From Sordaria brevicollis (lineage: Eukaryota > Ascomycota > Sordariomycetes > Sordariales > Sordariaceae), in assembly GCA_033439795.1 (NCBI GenBank), contig JAUTDP010000004.1, positions 1,612,001 to 1,676,000 of the forward strand: a stretch of 64,000 bases of DNA, in the 5' to 3' direction. Under the pieces are notes generated by a model. That model had not been told where the DNA came from and made no database searches. It saw only the letters and a program-made list of their open reading frames with translations. The translations under genes and the position numbers were made by a program. Positions 1 through 14,361 of the stretch are shown here, piece by piece; within the stretch, counting starts at the first letter, position 1; each line of letters opens with the position of its first letter.

Positions 1-1502
1 TAAAGAAATTAATATCTTTATTATCCTCTATTACCGCCGGTTCTAATATAATATTTCTCTTAAAATCCTTTTAATACGTAAAAGAATATAATTTCTTAAT
101 ATATTTTATAGTAATCTTTATAATAATTTTCTTAAAAATAAAATACACCTTCTTTTCGAAAGTATAATACCCGTACTTTCTATATAGAGTATAAAAAATT
201 AATAATTTATCTTCGTTAAACGGGCAATTCGCCTCTCTAAAATAGTCCCTATTATATTTATCCTTACTATAATATTTATAAATATTAATATTATAATAGA
301 ATTTCCTTAAATATTCTACGCCCTAATAAATAAAATACTATTAAATATTAACCGAAGAAGTAAATAATTTATAAATATATACGCCGCCCTCTTAGAAGAA
401 GAATCCTTTATAAAAAACTTTAATTATTTTTATAATTATAACTTTTATTATAAAAAATCCCTTATTTTCGCCAATTCTCTTCTTCTATAAGCGTATTTTA
501 ATAATAAAAATAATCGGGTTCGTTTACTATATTTTATAAATAATATTTTCTATTTTTATATATTTAGCGATATTCGTTTAAAGGAACCCTTTAACGATTA
601 ACGTAATAATATTTAAAAATATAAACGCTTTTTCGCTAAAAATTTTTTTAACCTAAATTTAATATTATTAATATTATTCGTATATAATATTATCGAATAT
701 AATTCTATAATTTCCGGTCGTAAATAATTTTATAACGGTTCGTATAATATTAAAAATATCGGTCTTCAAATCGTAAAATATCTTTTCGATTTAAATTTTA
801 ATTTCTTTATTCGTCCGCTTCGAATATTAAATATTAATTTTAATACTTCGAATAAAGAAAGTATAATTATAATTAATAAAGAATATTTTCGGAGGGAGGG
901 TAATAATTATAATATATTAAAGGATAAACCCAATTTTAGGAGAAATATCTTTTATAATTTTAATTTATATTTTCGGCGCCTCTTTAACGTTTTTTTATAA
1001 TTCTTATAGGATTATCTTCTTTAAATCGTCGAAATCCTTTTTAATAATAATTTAATCGTTATTAATTTTATTAATTTCGGGGCATATTATCCTACTTTTC
1101 TTCGTAAAGATTTTCGTATATTAGTTAAATAATTTATAAATTTAATTATAATTTTCGAACGAAATAGCGTCGTAATCCGAAGATTTATTTATTTTAGCGA
1201 TAAATTCCTTTATAATTTCGTCGTCCTCTTACGTTTTTTCTAAAATCTTTGTAACGCGCGCTATATTAGGGTTATTATATATTGAAAATCCTACGAGCGG
1301 GTTATAAACGCTATTTTCGAATCTACAGTTACCGTTATTAATCGCTATTAATAATAACGATATATTATCGTCGCTATAATCGTCGCGGAATATTATAAAG
1401 GACGTAAAAGACCTTCTTAAGTCGATTCCCGTTGTCGGTTTTCGTTTTAGAATACTCCTCGATTAGAAATCGGCGTTTCTAGTTCTAAAGTAGTTTTTTT
1501 CG
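1..1502 (-). mobile_element. LINE copy L1, 5' portion, RIP-mutated, cut by window start
   Basis: This is the 5' part of the same LINE family as L3-L6, read on the minus strand. Its 5' end lies near 1493-1502, where the family's 5' signature (an 'actgctttagaaccgg'-type sequence on its own strand) is recognisable in degenerate form. The 3' part lies beyond the window. CpA and TpG are almost absent, so no reading frame survives. It abuts a second, more diverged 5' fragment (L2) in the same orientation. The simplest reading is that L1 inserted into L2. The duplicated target cannot be checked because the other flank is outside the window. Confidence 0.75.
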
Positions 1503-2290
1503 AATTTCTAATCGTTAATAGTTTAATAGTATTACGTATTATATTACTGGGTTTTAAATCGCGAAATCCCTTTTCGATTTAAATTTTCGTTTTTTTATTC
1601 GTTTATTTCGAATATTAAATATTAATTATAACGTTTCGAATTAGGAAAATATAATTGTAATTAATAAAGAGGGTTTTTAAGGGGGGGGGGTGTAATTATA
1701 ATATATTAGAAGATAAATTTAATTTTATGAAGGGCGTTTTTTATAATTCCGGTTTACGTTTTTAGCGCTTTTTTAGCATTTTTTTATAATTTTTATAAAA
1801 TTATCTTCTTTAAATCATTAAAATCCTTCCGGGTAAGAATTTAATTAATATTAATTTTATTAATTTAGGGGCGTATTATTTTATTTTATTTTATAAAGGC
1901 CGACGCGAATCTGGTAAATAATTTACGAATTTAATAATAATTTTTGGGCGATATAGCGTTATAATTTATAGATTTATTCGCTTTAATAATAAATTGTTTT
2001 ATAATTTTGTCGTCGTTTAACGGTTTCTCCGAATTCTTTATAATAAGTATAACTTCGGGGTCGTTATAAATTGAGATTTTTACGAGCAAATTATAAATGC
2101 TATTTTCGAATTTACGGGCACCGCTATTAATCGTTATTAGTAATAACGGTTTAACGTTATTATTATATACGTTACGGAATATTGCGAAGGATGTAAAAGA
2201 CTTTTTAAATCGATTCCCGTTGTTAATTTTCGTTTTAGAGCGCTCTTCGACTAAAAATCGGCGTTTCCGGTTCCAAAGCAGTTTTTAATT
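1503..2290 (-). mobile_element. LINE fragment L2, 5' end about 0.79 kb, RIP-mutated
   Basis: This stretch repeats the terminal 790 bp of the LINE family on the minus strand: it matches 700-1493 and the ends of L4 and L6. Its 5' terminus is near 2285-2290. It is more diverged from the other copies than they are from each other, which suggests an older insertion. It is cut at 1503, where L1 starts. The missing 3' part may resume upstream of the window, on the far side of L1. Confidence 0.7.
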
Positions 2291-2642
2291 CCTTATTAAA
2301 TAATCGATAATTAAATTTAAATTCAAAACAATAAGTATTTATCTATTTAATTTTAAATAAATAAGTACCCTCCCTCTCTAATTATCTAATACCCTCTTTA
2401 ATATATATCTAATAATTTATATAATAATAATAAATTGTATTCGGACCGCTTTAAAATTATATAATATAACGTATACCCTCCCCCCTACTAGGATTTTCAA
2501 CCTCCTCTACGCCGTTTTAAATACTAAATAACCTTCGTTAAATAAATAAAGCGGTTAATAAATTATATAATATTATAAAGGAACGAAATTTATTTCTATT
2601 CTTTAAAAAGATAATATTAAATTTAGTTAAAGGTAGTAAAAA
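2291..2642. other. RIP-degraded pre-insertion DNA, left flank of L3
   Basis: These 350 bp are AT-rich with almost no CpA, and they do not match the LINE or MULE copies elsewhere in the window. They end with the left target duplication of L3 (2643-2656), so they join directly to 39623 onward. Read across that junction, a lysine- and arginine-rich frame with TAA/TAG interruptions continues. The locus was therefore probably an older coding repeat, which I cannot identify. Confidence 0.5.
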
Positions 2643-3722
2643 TACCGCCGCGGAATAAATTGCTTTAAAACCGGAAACGCCGATTTCTAATCGAGGAGCG
2701 CTCTAAAACGAAAACCGATAACGGGAATCGATTTAGGAAGGTCTTTTACGTCCTTTACAATATCCCGCGACGATTATAATAATAATAATATATTATTATT
2801 ACCGATAACGATTAATAGCGGTAACTATAGATTTAAAAATAGCGTCTACAATCCGCTCGTAAGACTCTTAATTTATAATAACCTTAACGTAGTACGTACC
2901 GCGAAGACTTCGGAAAAAACGTAGGAGGATAATGAAATTATAAAGAAATTTATTATTAAAACGAATAAATTTATAAATTACAACGCTATTTCGTTCGAAA
3001 ATTATAATTAAATTCGTAAATTATTTAATAAATATATAAAAATCCTCGCGAAGAAAAATAAAATAATACGCCCCAAAATTAATAAAACTAATAATAATTA
3101 AATTATTATTAAGAAGGATTTTAACGATTTAAAGAAGACGATTTTATAAGAATTATAAAAAAATTCTAAAGAAGTACCGAAAATATAAATTAGAATTATA
3201 AAGGACGCTTTTCTTAAAATTAAATCTATCCTTTAATATATTATAATTATTACCCCACCCCCCTAAAAATATTCCCCGTTAATTATAACCGTACCCTCTT
3301 TATTCGAAATATTATAATCGATATTTAATATTTAAAGTAAACGAATAAGGAAATTAAAATTTAAATCGAGAAAATACTTCGTAATTTAAAGACCGGTACC
3401 TTTAATATCGTATAAACCGTTATAAAATTATTTATAACCGGAGATTATAAAATTATATTCGATAACGTTATATATAAATAATATTAATAATATTAAATTT
3501 AAATTAAGAAAATTTTTAGCGAAAAAGTATTTATATTTTTAAATACTATTATATTAATCGCTAAAAGGTTCCCCTAAGCGAATATCGCTAAATATATAAG
3601 GATAAAAGATATTATTTATAAAATATAATAAACGAACCCGACCGCTTTTATTATTAAAATACGCTTATAAAAGAAGAGAATAAGCGAAAATAAGGGATTC
3701 TTTATAATAAAAATTATAATTA

Positions 3723-6700
3723 AATAAGATTCTTATTCCCTAGCTAAATCTATAGCGCTAATATAGTATAGGGTCTATCTCCGATTCTCCGTAGGATAAA
3801 ACCGTAAACGTTAAACGCCCCGAATAAAAACCCCGGCTATAATTCCCAGCGCGGACTTATCCGCGCCACTTCTTTAATATTCTATAATCGCAGTATACAT
3901 TTACCATTAACGCGATTAATATCCATTTTATTTCTTTTATTTACCGTTACGTAAAAATATTAAACCGCTCCGCTTTCTTAATCCGCCGTCCTATCCCCTT
4001 ATTTATTACCGCCTTCCGCCCTCCGCTCCCCTACTTATTTACCTTTTTAACCGCTATTAAACCTCTTAACCGTTAAACCTTCTTTTATTCTTTTTATCCT
4101 TTTCCTCCCCTTATAATAATTATATTTTTATTATAATTTATATTAATATAAGGATTTCCTTCCCCTAAATATAAAAACCCTTTATCCCTTAGGTTTTTTT
4201 AAATTTTTCCTTCCTTTAATAATAATAATAATCGATTTAAAATAGTTATTCCCCGTTAAAAATGCGTTAAAACGCTTTATAAAATAATAAAAACCTTTAA
4301 CGAAAATAAAGGCGAAAATTCGTTTCCCCTTCGCCTTTTTTCGTTAATTTTTATATTTAATACGGTTAATACCGATATTAAAATTAATTTCGAACGTATT
4401 ATTAAACGTTTTATTAATAATAAATTCTTCTATATATTAGAAAAAGGGTAAATCTTCCCTCTATTATATTTTATTTTTACGTTAATTTCTCTAAAGTTAT
4501 ATTTATATTCCTTTATATTTCGTTTATACCCTTTGATTAATTAAGGCCCTTTTTACCTTCCTAACCGTTTTGGGTTATAATATTTATATAAAAATTATTA
4601 TTAAATCGATTTATTATATCCCTAATTACCCGAATAAATTATTATTTTTTATATCGTTAACGTTTTTTATTCTAATTCGTTTTTAAATAAATTTAATTAG
4701 GCTATTTAATATATTTTAGCGGTTTCGTATTATATAATCGATATATTTCACGGCTTTTACGATTTCTATAATATTTTTTAAGAGAAGGTTATTATTAAAA
4801 ACCTAATTAATAATAAATTCTACGATTATTTTATCCGCTTTTATATCGTCGCTAAAGAATTCACTAATATAATTCGCCCTTACTTTATTAATAACGGTTT
4901 TACTAATATTTTAAAATAATTTATTCGTTATAGAAAGTAATCGATTAATAATTACTTTTAAAAAGGCTATTACAAATTCTTCCTTTCTAATAAAGATAAT
5001 TTAATTAGTAATCGTATTCTTTTAAATAGTATCCTTTATAATAATAATAGTAATTTACTTTATAACGGTAATAATAATTTACTTCGTAATAATAGCGGTA
5101 GAATTCCCCCGAATAATAACGGTATTCGTATACTTTCCTATAATAATTCCTTAATAAAAATTAATTCACCGGCTATTCGTCCTACCGGTCCTATTCCTAT
5201 TAATAATAATTAATTCGTTTAACGTTAATTTATAATTAATATTATACGCTAATATATTCGTTAATTTAATAAATAAAACCGTCTATTCGTTAATAATAAT
5301 AAAATATTAAAAGCTTTAATTAATTGTAAAAAAAAATAATAATTAAATAAATCGTTATTTTTATAGCCCGATAAATTCTCGGCTAAATAGAAATTTTCCC
5401 CTATCCTTATTCTAGCGTATTAATAAATAAAAGTAAAAAAAAAAGGAAGAAAAAAAAATTAAAAATAGCGAACGAATTCGTTTTACCGCTCTTCTTTTAA
5501 TTCGATTACTAAGCGGTATTTATTCAATTATTTTAATTAAAATACTTATAATAAAATTCTTTCGGCCTTAATTTTATTATTTAAATAAATTTAGAATTAT
5601 TTTTATATTTACGGCTAATCGGTTATTATAAATTACGTATCTATTATCTGGAAATATTCGAATATAATATAATAGAATATTTTTCGTCCTAATCCGTATA
5701 AATAAATAAGGGTATCGATATCGGGGACTTTCTTTTAAAAAAAGAAGGCCTTAAGGCCAATTATTTCTATTTTCGTTTAAACGAAGAGGGAATTCTTCGC
5801 TTTCGTTAATAAATAATAATTTTTATTATCCTCCGAAGGTTAAATTCTTTTCCGCTTTTTCTTTTTTTAATTAATTATATACTATTTTATTGTAATATCG
5901 TTAAGTTTCGGGTCGAAATTAATAATTATAAATTTATACCGCTAACTTAATTTAATTACTATTACCGCTAATTAATAATTATAGCGTAATACCTATTTTC
6001 TTTTCGTAGCGTCCTTTAATTATATTTTTTAATCGAGGGTTAAAAATTCCGGCGGTTATAATAATTAAACGGGTATACCCGTTACTGGGGGCGGTCTTAT
6101 TATAATTATTATAAAATTCTCCGTCGGTATTTATTCTTCTACCTATTTAATTTTAATAATATTATTTTCCGGTCTATTAATAAATAATTAACCTTTTATT
6201 TATTTTATTTAAATATAATTAATTATTTAAACTACTATTTTTCGAATGAATTTAATTTAATCCGTACGGGCGAATCTCTCTTCGAAAGCCTTTATCCATT
6301 TATTAAAGTAGAAATCGAATAGCGGGTAAAAAATTTCTATTTTAAAATTCCGTATTAGCGTAACTTTATGTACCCCGGTAACGATTTTTAAGTATTTAAT
6401 TTAATATTTAGCTAATTTAATTATTATCCTTCGGGGTTTATTATATATTTTTATTAGTTAATAGAAAGTTAAAGTTTTATATATAATCGTACTTCGAATA
6501 TATTTAATATAAATTTCCCTCGTATAAATGAAGGAGTAACTTTAAATTTTTATAATTAATTAGGTTAATATATTTATTTAAATCTTTATTTTTTTTTTAA
6601 TAATTTCCGTATAAGTTCGATAATTAAATTTATAATTTAATTAAACGTTTAAGAATTTTATTAATTCCGTCGGTCGAAATATAATATCCTTAAATTAGAA

Positions 6701-9700
6701 AATTTCTATTCTTAATACCCTTATCCGTATAAAATATATTAATTTTATTTTATTCGCTTTAAACTCTATATTTTTTTCCTTTACCTATTTAGAGTAAATT
6801 TCCTATACCGTTTAAAATATTTTATAATTTTCTTTAATAATCTTTACTATAATAACGATATTAATATCGTCGGTAAAGCCGATTATAATTATATTCTTAA
6901 TTATAATTAATTTATAATATAATAAAATAATAAAAAGGATAAAAAGAATTAAAGAGAAGGGGGAACCCTAGGGTATTCCAATTTTTATAGTATAAGGAGC
7001 GAATATTTCGTCGTCGAAGAAAAGGGAACCTTTTTATTTATTAATAAAATTCGCTACCTATTCGAAAATCTATTATAGGAATTGCATTTCCTATAAGGTA
7101 TATAATAATTACCTATAATTAATTTTATTAAATACGCTTTTAAAATTAATGAGTATTAATAACGTAATGGCTCCGAATTTCTAAATTGTATATATAATAT
7201 CCGTAACGATATAAATAGTAAATTCGGTCGAACGGTTTACTTAATTACCTATTTAACCCTTTAATAAAAAATTAAATTCTTTTACGGCTTAAATAAATCT
7301 CTTAATAATAAACGCTTCGAAAATTTTCTTAACGTTATTTAATAATAAAATTAACTTCTATATACCGGTTAATTTTTATTACGTAGCGGTTTTTTTTAAT
7401 TTTTTAAAAATAATTACTTTCGTATTTTTAAACCGTTATAAGAAATACCTAAAATAAAAACTCGTAATTACGAAAGCGGTTATAATTTTTTAAAATAATT
7501 CCCTATAAATTTTCAAAAATCTATTCGAATATTAATTAACGCCTAATATTTTATTCGGAATTATCCGAAATAAAACTTCTTAAATATCTTTTTTAATAAT
7601 TAATTCGTTAATAAATAATGAATTGCTAATATTTAAAGGAAGGGTCTAATTGGGTAAATAATCCGTAAAGATATTTACTTTCGGGAAAAAACGTTCGGTA
7701 AAAATATTCGCCTTATTATTATAATCTTTAATTTCTTTTATTCCTTCGTATTATTTAAAAATTAAGAATTTAAATAAGTTTATTAATAAATAATTTCGAA
7801 TATAGGCTTATTTTTCGAAAATTTAAAATTTATTTAAATTCTTTAACGCCCTTTTAACGCCTTTTCGCTATATTATTTATTAAATTTTCGTATTAATCCT
7901 TCTTTTCTTTATTAATACCTCTACGAATTTTACCCAATTCGAAAATATCTTTTCCTTATATTATTTCTACTATTTTTATTTTGTATTTTTTATCGCTATT
8001 TTATATTTTAACGTCTACTATTTCGCTCTTCTCCTTCGATTTTTCTTCTAATATAGGACGAATTCCTCCGCTATATTTATAAATTCTTTATCGAATTTAT
8101 TAAATATAAATTTTAATTCCTCTTTTATATTAATTTTCGCTAAGGCCGAAATTTGCTATAACGCCGCTTTTCGTACTTTTTCTATATTTATTAAATTCTA
8201 ATTATAACCTTCTTTTACTTCCGTTTTCCTAACCTTCCTTCCGGTATAGATTTAAATTTTTTAAGGATAATAATTTAAACCGGTTTATTCGTACCGTTAC
8301 GCCCCTTAATATTTAATTTCGATTCCTAATATTACCTATATATAATCGATTATTTTATTTCTCTTTTCTTATATTATATTATTTATATAGGTCGATTCCC
8401 TTCTAAAAATAATAAATTATATACGCTATTATCGTACTTATATAAAGAATTTTTTAATTCTTAGATTAATTCTATTCTCCAAATTCTAATCGGGATAATA
8501 AAAATTAAAATCCTTAATAATTATAATTTAATATTTTACTAAGGGTTTTTCTTCAAAGAATTCGAAGAGGGGAAACCCCTATTTATATTTTAGTATTCTA
8601 TATATTTTAATAAAGGAATAAATCGAATAAACGGTTAATAATTCCTTTAAATTCTTAAACGTTATAAAAGCTTAATTTTTTCTAACGCGGAAATTTAAAC
8701 TTTTAAAATTCTATTTCTTATTTATATAAATAATTGCCTTCCCCTTTTCTAAATAATTTACCCTAATATATTTACCGCCTTATAAACGATAAATATCTTC
8801 GTTTAAATTCCTACCTAATTTTTAAATCGCTATAATATTGTAAATTTCCTCCTATTCGAATAATAATTTCCCTCTCTTATATAATTTCCCTATATTCTAA
8901 TAGAATATTTTTAATTAAATTATTAATTACTCTATAAAGGAATATTTTCTAACCCCGCGGGCGGAATAAGAGCGGGAATTTTTTCCTTCTAAGTAATTAA
9001 TTTAGCGGTGGTAATTAAGCCGGCGCCGCTCCGAATATTCGAATTTTAAAAATTTATAAACGCGTTTATCGGGCTTTTAACCGTTAATTTCAATTTAATA
9101 AAAGGCTTACTAATCTATTTACGGGTATAACTTTTATTTCTACTTTTAAATTCCCTTTTATAAATAATAATAATACGGACGGTAGGGGGGGCGTTAAAAA
9201 AATCGATATCTCTATCGTCCTTTACCGCTACTAATTTTAATATAATATTTCTTTCGGGGTCCTTTTAATATATAAATAAACGTAACCTTTCGGTATATTT
9301 TATAATAACCTTCGTAATAACTTTTTTAAAAATAAAGTATACTTTTTTTTTAAAAGTATAATATTTATACTTTTTATATAAAGTATAAAAAATTAATAAT
9401 TTATTTTCGTTAAACGGGCAATTCGCTTTTCTAAAGCGGTCTTTATTATATTTATCCTTATTATAACGTTTATAAACGTTAATATTATAATAAAACTTCC
9501 CTAAATATCTTACGCCCTAATAAATAAAATATTATTAAATATTAATCGAAAAAATAAACGGTTCGTAAATATATACGCTGCCCTCTTAAAGGAGGAATCT
9601 TTTATAGAAAATTTTAATTACCTTTATAATTATAACCTCTATTATAAAAAAACCCTTATTTTCGCTAATTCTCTTTTTCTATAAGCGTATTCTAATAATA

Positions 9701-10696
9701 AAAATAGTCGAATTCGTTTACTATATTTTATAAATAATATCCTCTATTTTTATATATTCGGCGATATTTATTTAAAAGAACCCTTTAAAAATTAATATAA
9801 TAATATTTAAAAATATAAATATTTTTTTACTAAAAACCTTCTTAGCCTAAATTTAATATTATTAATATTATTTATATATAATATTATCGAATATAATTCT
9901 ATAATTTCTAATCGTAAGTAATTTCGTAACGGCTTATATAATATTAAGAATACCGGTCTTCAAATCGCGAAATATCTTTTTAATTTAAATTTTAATTTCT
10001 TTATTCGTCCGTTTTAAATATTAAATATCGATTATAATACTTCGAATAAAGAAAATACGGTCGTAATTAACGGGGAATATTTTCAGGGGGGGGGTAGTAA
10101 TTATAATATATTAAAAAATAAACCCAATTTTAGGAAAAACGTCCTTTATAATTCCGGCTTATATTTTCGGCGCTTTTTTAATATTCTTCTATAATTCCTA
10201 TAAAATTATCTTTTTTAAATCGTTAAAATTTTTTTTAATAATAATCTAATTATTATTAACTTTATTAATTTCGGAATATATTACCCTACTTTTTTTCGCG
10301 AGGATTTTTATATATTCGTTAAATAATTTATAAACCTAATTATAATCTTCGAATAAAACGGCGTCGTAGTTCGAAGATTTATTTATTTTAATAATAAATT
10401 TCTTTATAATTTTATTATCCTTTTATATTTTTTCCGAAGTCTTCGTAGCGTACGCTACGTTAAGGTCGTTATAAATTGAAAATCCTACGAACGGGTTATA
10501 GATGCTATTTTCGAATTTACAATTACCGCTATTAATCGCTATTAGTAATAATAATATATCGTCGTCGCTATATTCGTCGCGGGATATTGTAGGGGACGTA
10601 AAAGACCTTCCTAAATCGATTCCCGTTATCGGTTTTCGTTTTGGAGCGCTCCTCGATTAGAAATCGGCGTTTCCAGTTCTAAAGCAATTTTATTTT
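3723..10696 (-). mobile_element. LINE copy L4, full length, inserted in L3
   Basis: This uninterrupted 6.97-kb copy lies on the minus strand and is the best reference for the family's length. It is bounded by the 14-bp duplication AAAAATTATAATTA (3709-3722 and 10697-10710), and L3 sequence continues directly across it. The RT core lies around 7000-7600 on the minus strand, where degenerate RT finger and palm motifs can be read. A run of simple codon repeats sits around 5030-5110. There is no surviving frame; stops are TAA/TAG. Confidence 0.9.
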
Positions 10697-12739
10697 AAAA
10701 ATTATAATTATAAAAGTAATTAAAACTCTTTATAAAGGATTCCTCCTCTAGGAGGGTAATACGTATATTTACAAACCGTTTACTTCTTCGGCCAATATTT
10801 AATAATATTTTATTTATTAGGGCGTAGGATATTTAAAAAAATTTTATTATAACGCTAATATTTATAAATATTATAATAAAGATAAATATAATAAAGATTA
10901 TTTTAAAGAAACGAATTATTTATTTAACGAAAATAAATCGCTAATCTTCTATACTCCGTATAGAAAGTATAAATATTACGCCTTCGAAAAGAAAATATAC
11001 CCTATTTTTAAAAAGATTATTATAAAAGCTACTATAAAATACGTTAAAAGGCTATACTCTTTTATATATTAAAAGGACTTTAAAAGAAATATTATATTAG
11101 AACCGGCGGTAATAAAAGACGATAAGGATATCGATTTCCTTGACGCCTTCCCTATTATTCGTATTATTATTATTCGTAAAAGGGAATTTAAAAACGGAAA
11201 TAGAAGCCGTACCCGTAAATAAATTAACGGGCCTTCTATTAAACCGAAATTAACGGTTAAAAGCCTAATAAACGTATTTATAAATTTTTAAAATTTAAAT
11301 ACTCGGAATAGCGCTAATTTAATTATTACCGTTAAATTAATTATTTAAAAAGAAAAAATTCCTACTCCTATTCCGCCCGTAGGGCTAAAAAATACTCTTT
11401 TATAAAATAATTAATAATTTAATTAAAAATATTTTATTAAAATATAAAGAAAGTATATAAGAGAAAGAAATTACTATTCGAATAAAAGGAAATTTATAAT
11501 ATTATAGCGATTTAAAAACCGGGTAGGAATTTAAATAAAAATATTTATTATCTATAGGGCGGTAAATATATTAGGGTAAATTATTTAAAAAAAAGGAAGG
11601 CGGTTATTTATATAAATAAAAAATAGAATTTTAAGGATTTAAATTTCCGTATCGGAAAAGATTAAATTTCTATAACGTTTAAGAATTTAAAGGAATTATT
11701 AACCGTCTATTCGATTTATTCCCTTATTAAAATGTATAAAATATTAAAATACGAATAAAAGTTTCCCTTCTTCGAATTTTTTAAAAAAAAAACCCCTAAT
11801 AAAATATAAAATTATAACTATTGGAAATTTCAATTTCTATTATCCTAATTAGGATTTGGAAAATAAAATTAACCCGGGAATTAAAAAACTCCTTATATAA
11901 ATATAATAATAACGTATATAATTCGTTACCTTTAAAGGGGAGCCGACCCGTATAAATAATATAATATAGGAAGAGAGAAATAGAATAATTAATTATATAT
12001 AAATAATATTAAAAGTCGAAATTGAATATTAAGGGGCGTAATAGTATAAATAAACCGGTTTAAATTATTATCTTTAAGAAATTTAGGTCTATATTAGAAA
12101 AAAAATTAAGAAGTAAGAAGTAAAAGAAAATTATAATTAGAATTTAATAAATACGGAAAAGGTACGAAAAATAATATTATAACGGATTTCGGTCCTAACG
12201 AAAATCGATATAAAAGAGGAATTAGAATTTATATTCGATAAATTTAATAAAAAATTTATAAATATAATAGAAGAATTCGTCCTATATTAAAAGAAAAATC
12301 GAAGGAGAAGAACGAAATAATAAACGCTAAAATATAAAATAGTAATAAAAAATACGAAAAAAAATAATAAAAATAATATAGGGAAAGGATATTTTCGAAT
12401 TAAATAAAATTTATAGAAGTATCGATAAAGAAAAGAAGGATTAACGCGAAAATTTAATAAATAATATAGCGAAAAAGTATTAAAAAAGCGTCGAAAAATT
12501 TAAATAAATTTTAAACCTTCGAAAAATAAGCCCGTACCCGAAATTATTTATTAATAAACCCGTTTAAATTCCTAATTTTTAAATAATACGAAAGAATAAA
12601 AAAAATCGAAAATTATAATAATAAAGCGAATATTCTCGCCGAATATTTCTTCCCGAAAGTAAATATCCCTATAAATTATTTACTTAATTAAACCCTTCCT
12701 TTAAATATTAGCGATTTATTATTTATTAACGAATTAATT

Positions 12740-13129
12740 ACCGAAGAAAATATTTAGAAGGTCTTATTTCAGATAATTCCGAATAAAATACCAGGTATTA
12801 ATTAATATTCGAATAAATTTTTAAAAATTTATAAAAAATTATTCTAAAAAATTATAACCGCTTTCGTAATTACGAATTTTCGTTTTAAATATTTCCTATA
12901 ACGGTTTAAAAACGTAAAAGTAATTATTTTTAAAAAATTAAAAAAAACCGCCGTATAATAAAAGCTAACCGGCGCGTAAAAATTAATTTTATTATTAAAT
13001 AACGTTGGGAAAATCTTCGAAACGTTTATCGTTAAAAAATTTATTTAAATTATAAAAGAATTTAACCTCCTATTGGAGGGTTAAATAAATAACCGGGTAA
13101 ATTATTCAATTAAATTTATTATCCGTATC
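12740..13129 (+). pseudogene. L3 ORF2 reverse transcriptase, N-terminal part (RIP-dead)
   Basis: The frame reads an 'IPNKIPGI'-type entry to the RT domain, then a 'KLILLLN' stretch that aligns with the canonical RPISLLN of LINE RTs, then a conserved 'IVKKFI' region. TAA replaces several Gln or Trp positions. The domain is broken at 13142 by L5 and resumes at 36162 with 'KFGAV'-like sequence, a palm D-to-N change and the FADD box. It is not functional. Confidence 0.75.
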
Positions 13130-13755
13130 ATTACGGATATTAATAGTAGAAAATTTTCCTAAACTGCTTTAGAACCGGAAACGCCGATTTTTAATCGAGG
13201 AACGCTCCAAAACGAAAACCGATAACGGGAATCGACTTAGGAGGGTCTTTTACGTCCCTTATAATATCCCGCGACGATTATAGCGACGATAATATATCGT
13301 TACTACCGATAGCGATTAATAACGGTAACCGTAAATTCGAAAATAGCGTCTACAACCCGCTCGTAGGATTTTTAATATATAACGACCTTAATATAGCGCG
13401 CGCTATAAAGACTTCGGAAAAAATATAGGAGGACGATAAAATTATAAAAAAATTTATTATTAAAGCGAATAAATTTTCGGATTATAATACCGTTTTATTC
13501 GAGGATTGCAATCAGGTTCGTAAATTATTTAACGAATATACGAAAATCCTCGCGAAGAAAAATAGAATAATATACCCCAAAGTTAATAAAATTAATAACG
13601 ATTAAATTATTATTAAAAAGGATTTTAACAATTTAAAAAAAATAATTTTATAGGAATTATAGAAGAACGTTAAAAAAGCGCCGAAAATATAGGCCGGAAT
13701 TATAAAGGACGTTCTTCTTAAAACCGGATTTATCCTTTAATATATTATAATTATT

Positions 13756-13756
<1 letters not shown>

Positions 13757-13786
<30 letters not shown>
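13757..13786 (+). repeat. 30-nt poly-C tract in L5 ORF1
   Basis: There are thirty consecutive C residues in DNA that is otherwise mostly A and T. The equivalent position in L3 (near 3250) has short C runs, and the reversed copies L1 and L2 have G runs of about 7-10. In frame, the tract would encode polyproline at the end of the readable ORF1 segment. CpC is not a RIP target, so the tract can survive and expand by slippage. It could also mark an assembly error. Confidence 0.9.
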
Positions 13787-13787
<1 letters not shown>

Positions 13788-14361
13788 AAGATATTCCCTA
13801 TTAATTACGACCGTACCCTCTTTATTCGAAGTATTACGATTAATATTTAATATTCGAAATAAGGGACGTGCTCGGGGGCAGTATCACTTTTCTCCGGGGG
13901 CAATATCACTACCCGTATAGTAATTTTGCTGTATTTTTACTCCGGGGGCAGTATTACTACACTTACCCAATCGGGAACTCGCCAATCTAATTTAAATATA
14001 GCTATCGCGATATAACCTTTATAAGGGGAAATGCCAAATATTAAAGGAGAAGAGAAGAGAAGAGAAGGGAGAGGAGAGGGACGTTTAGACTTTGTATTTG
14101 CAACGCAATAGAAGAATAAACAACCACAGCTCTACGAAACCGATTTATATTACTAGCAATATATCCGCCGCCGTCGAAATCAATAGCGATTCCACTTCGC
14201 ATTATACGACAATAAACGATGAATTCCCCCCTTTGGAGGCTCTTCCCCTTACTACTACTACTATTACTAGCGAGCTTATCCCCGTTAACCCTACTCTCTT
14301 TAACCTTACTCTCTTCGATACTAGTTTTATTATACCTACTTCTGGTTAACCGCAAATTAGT

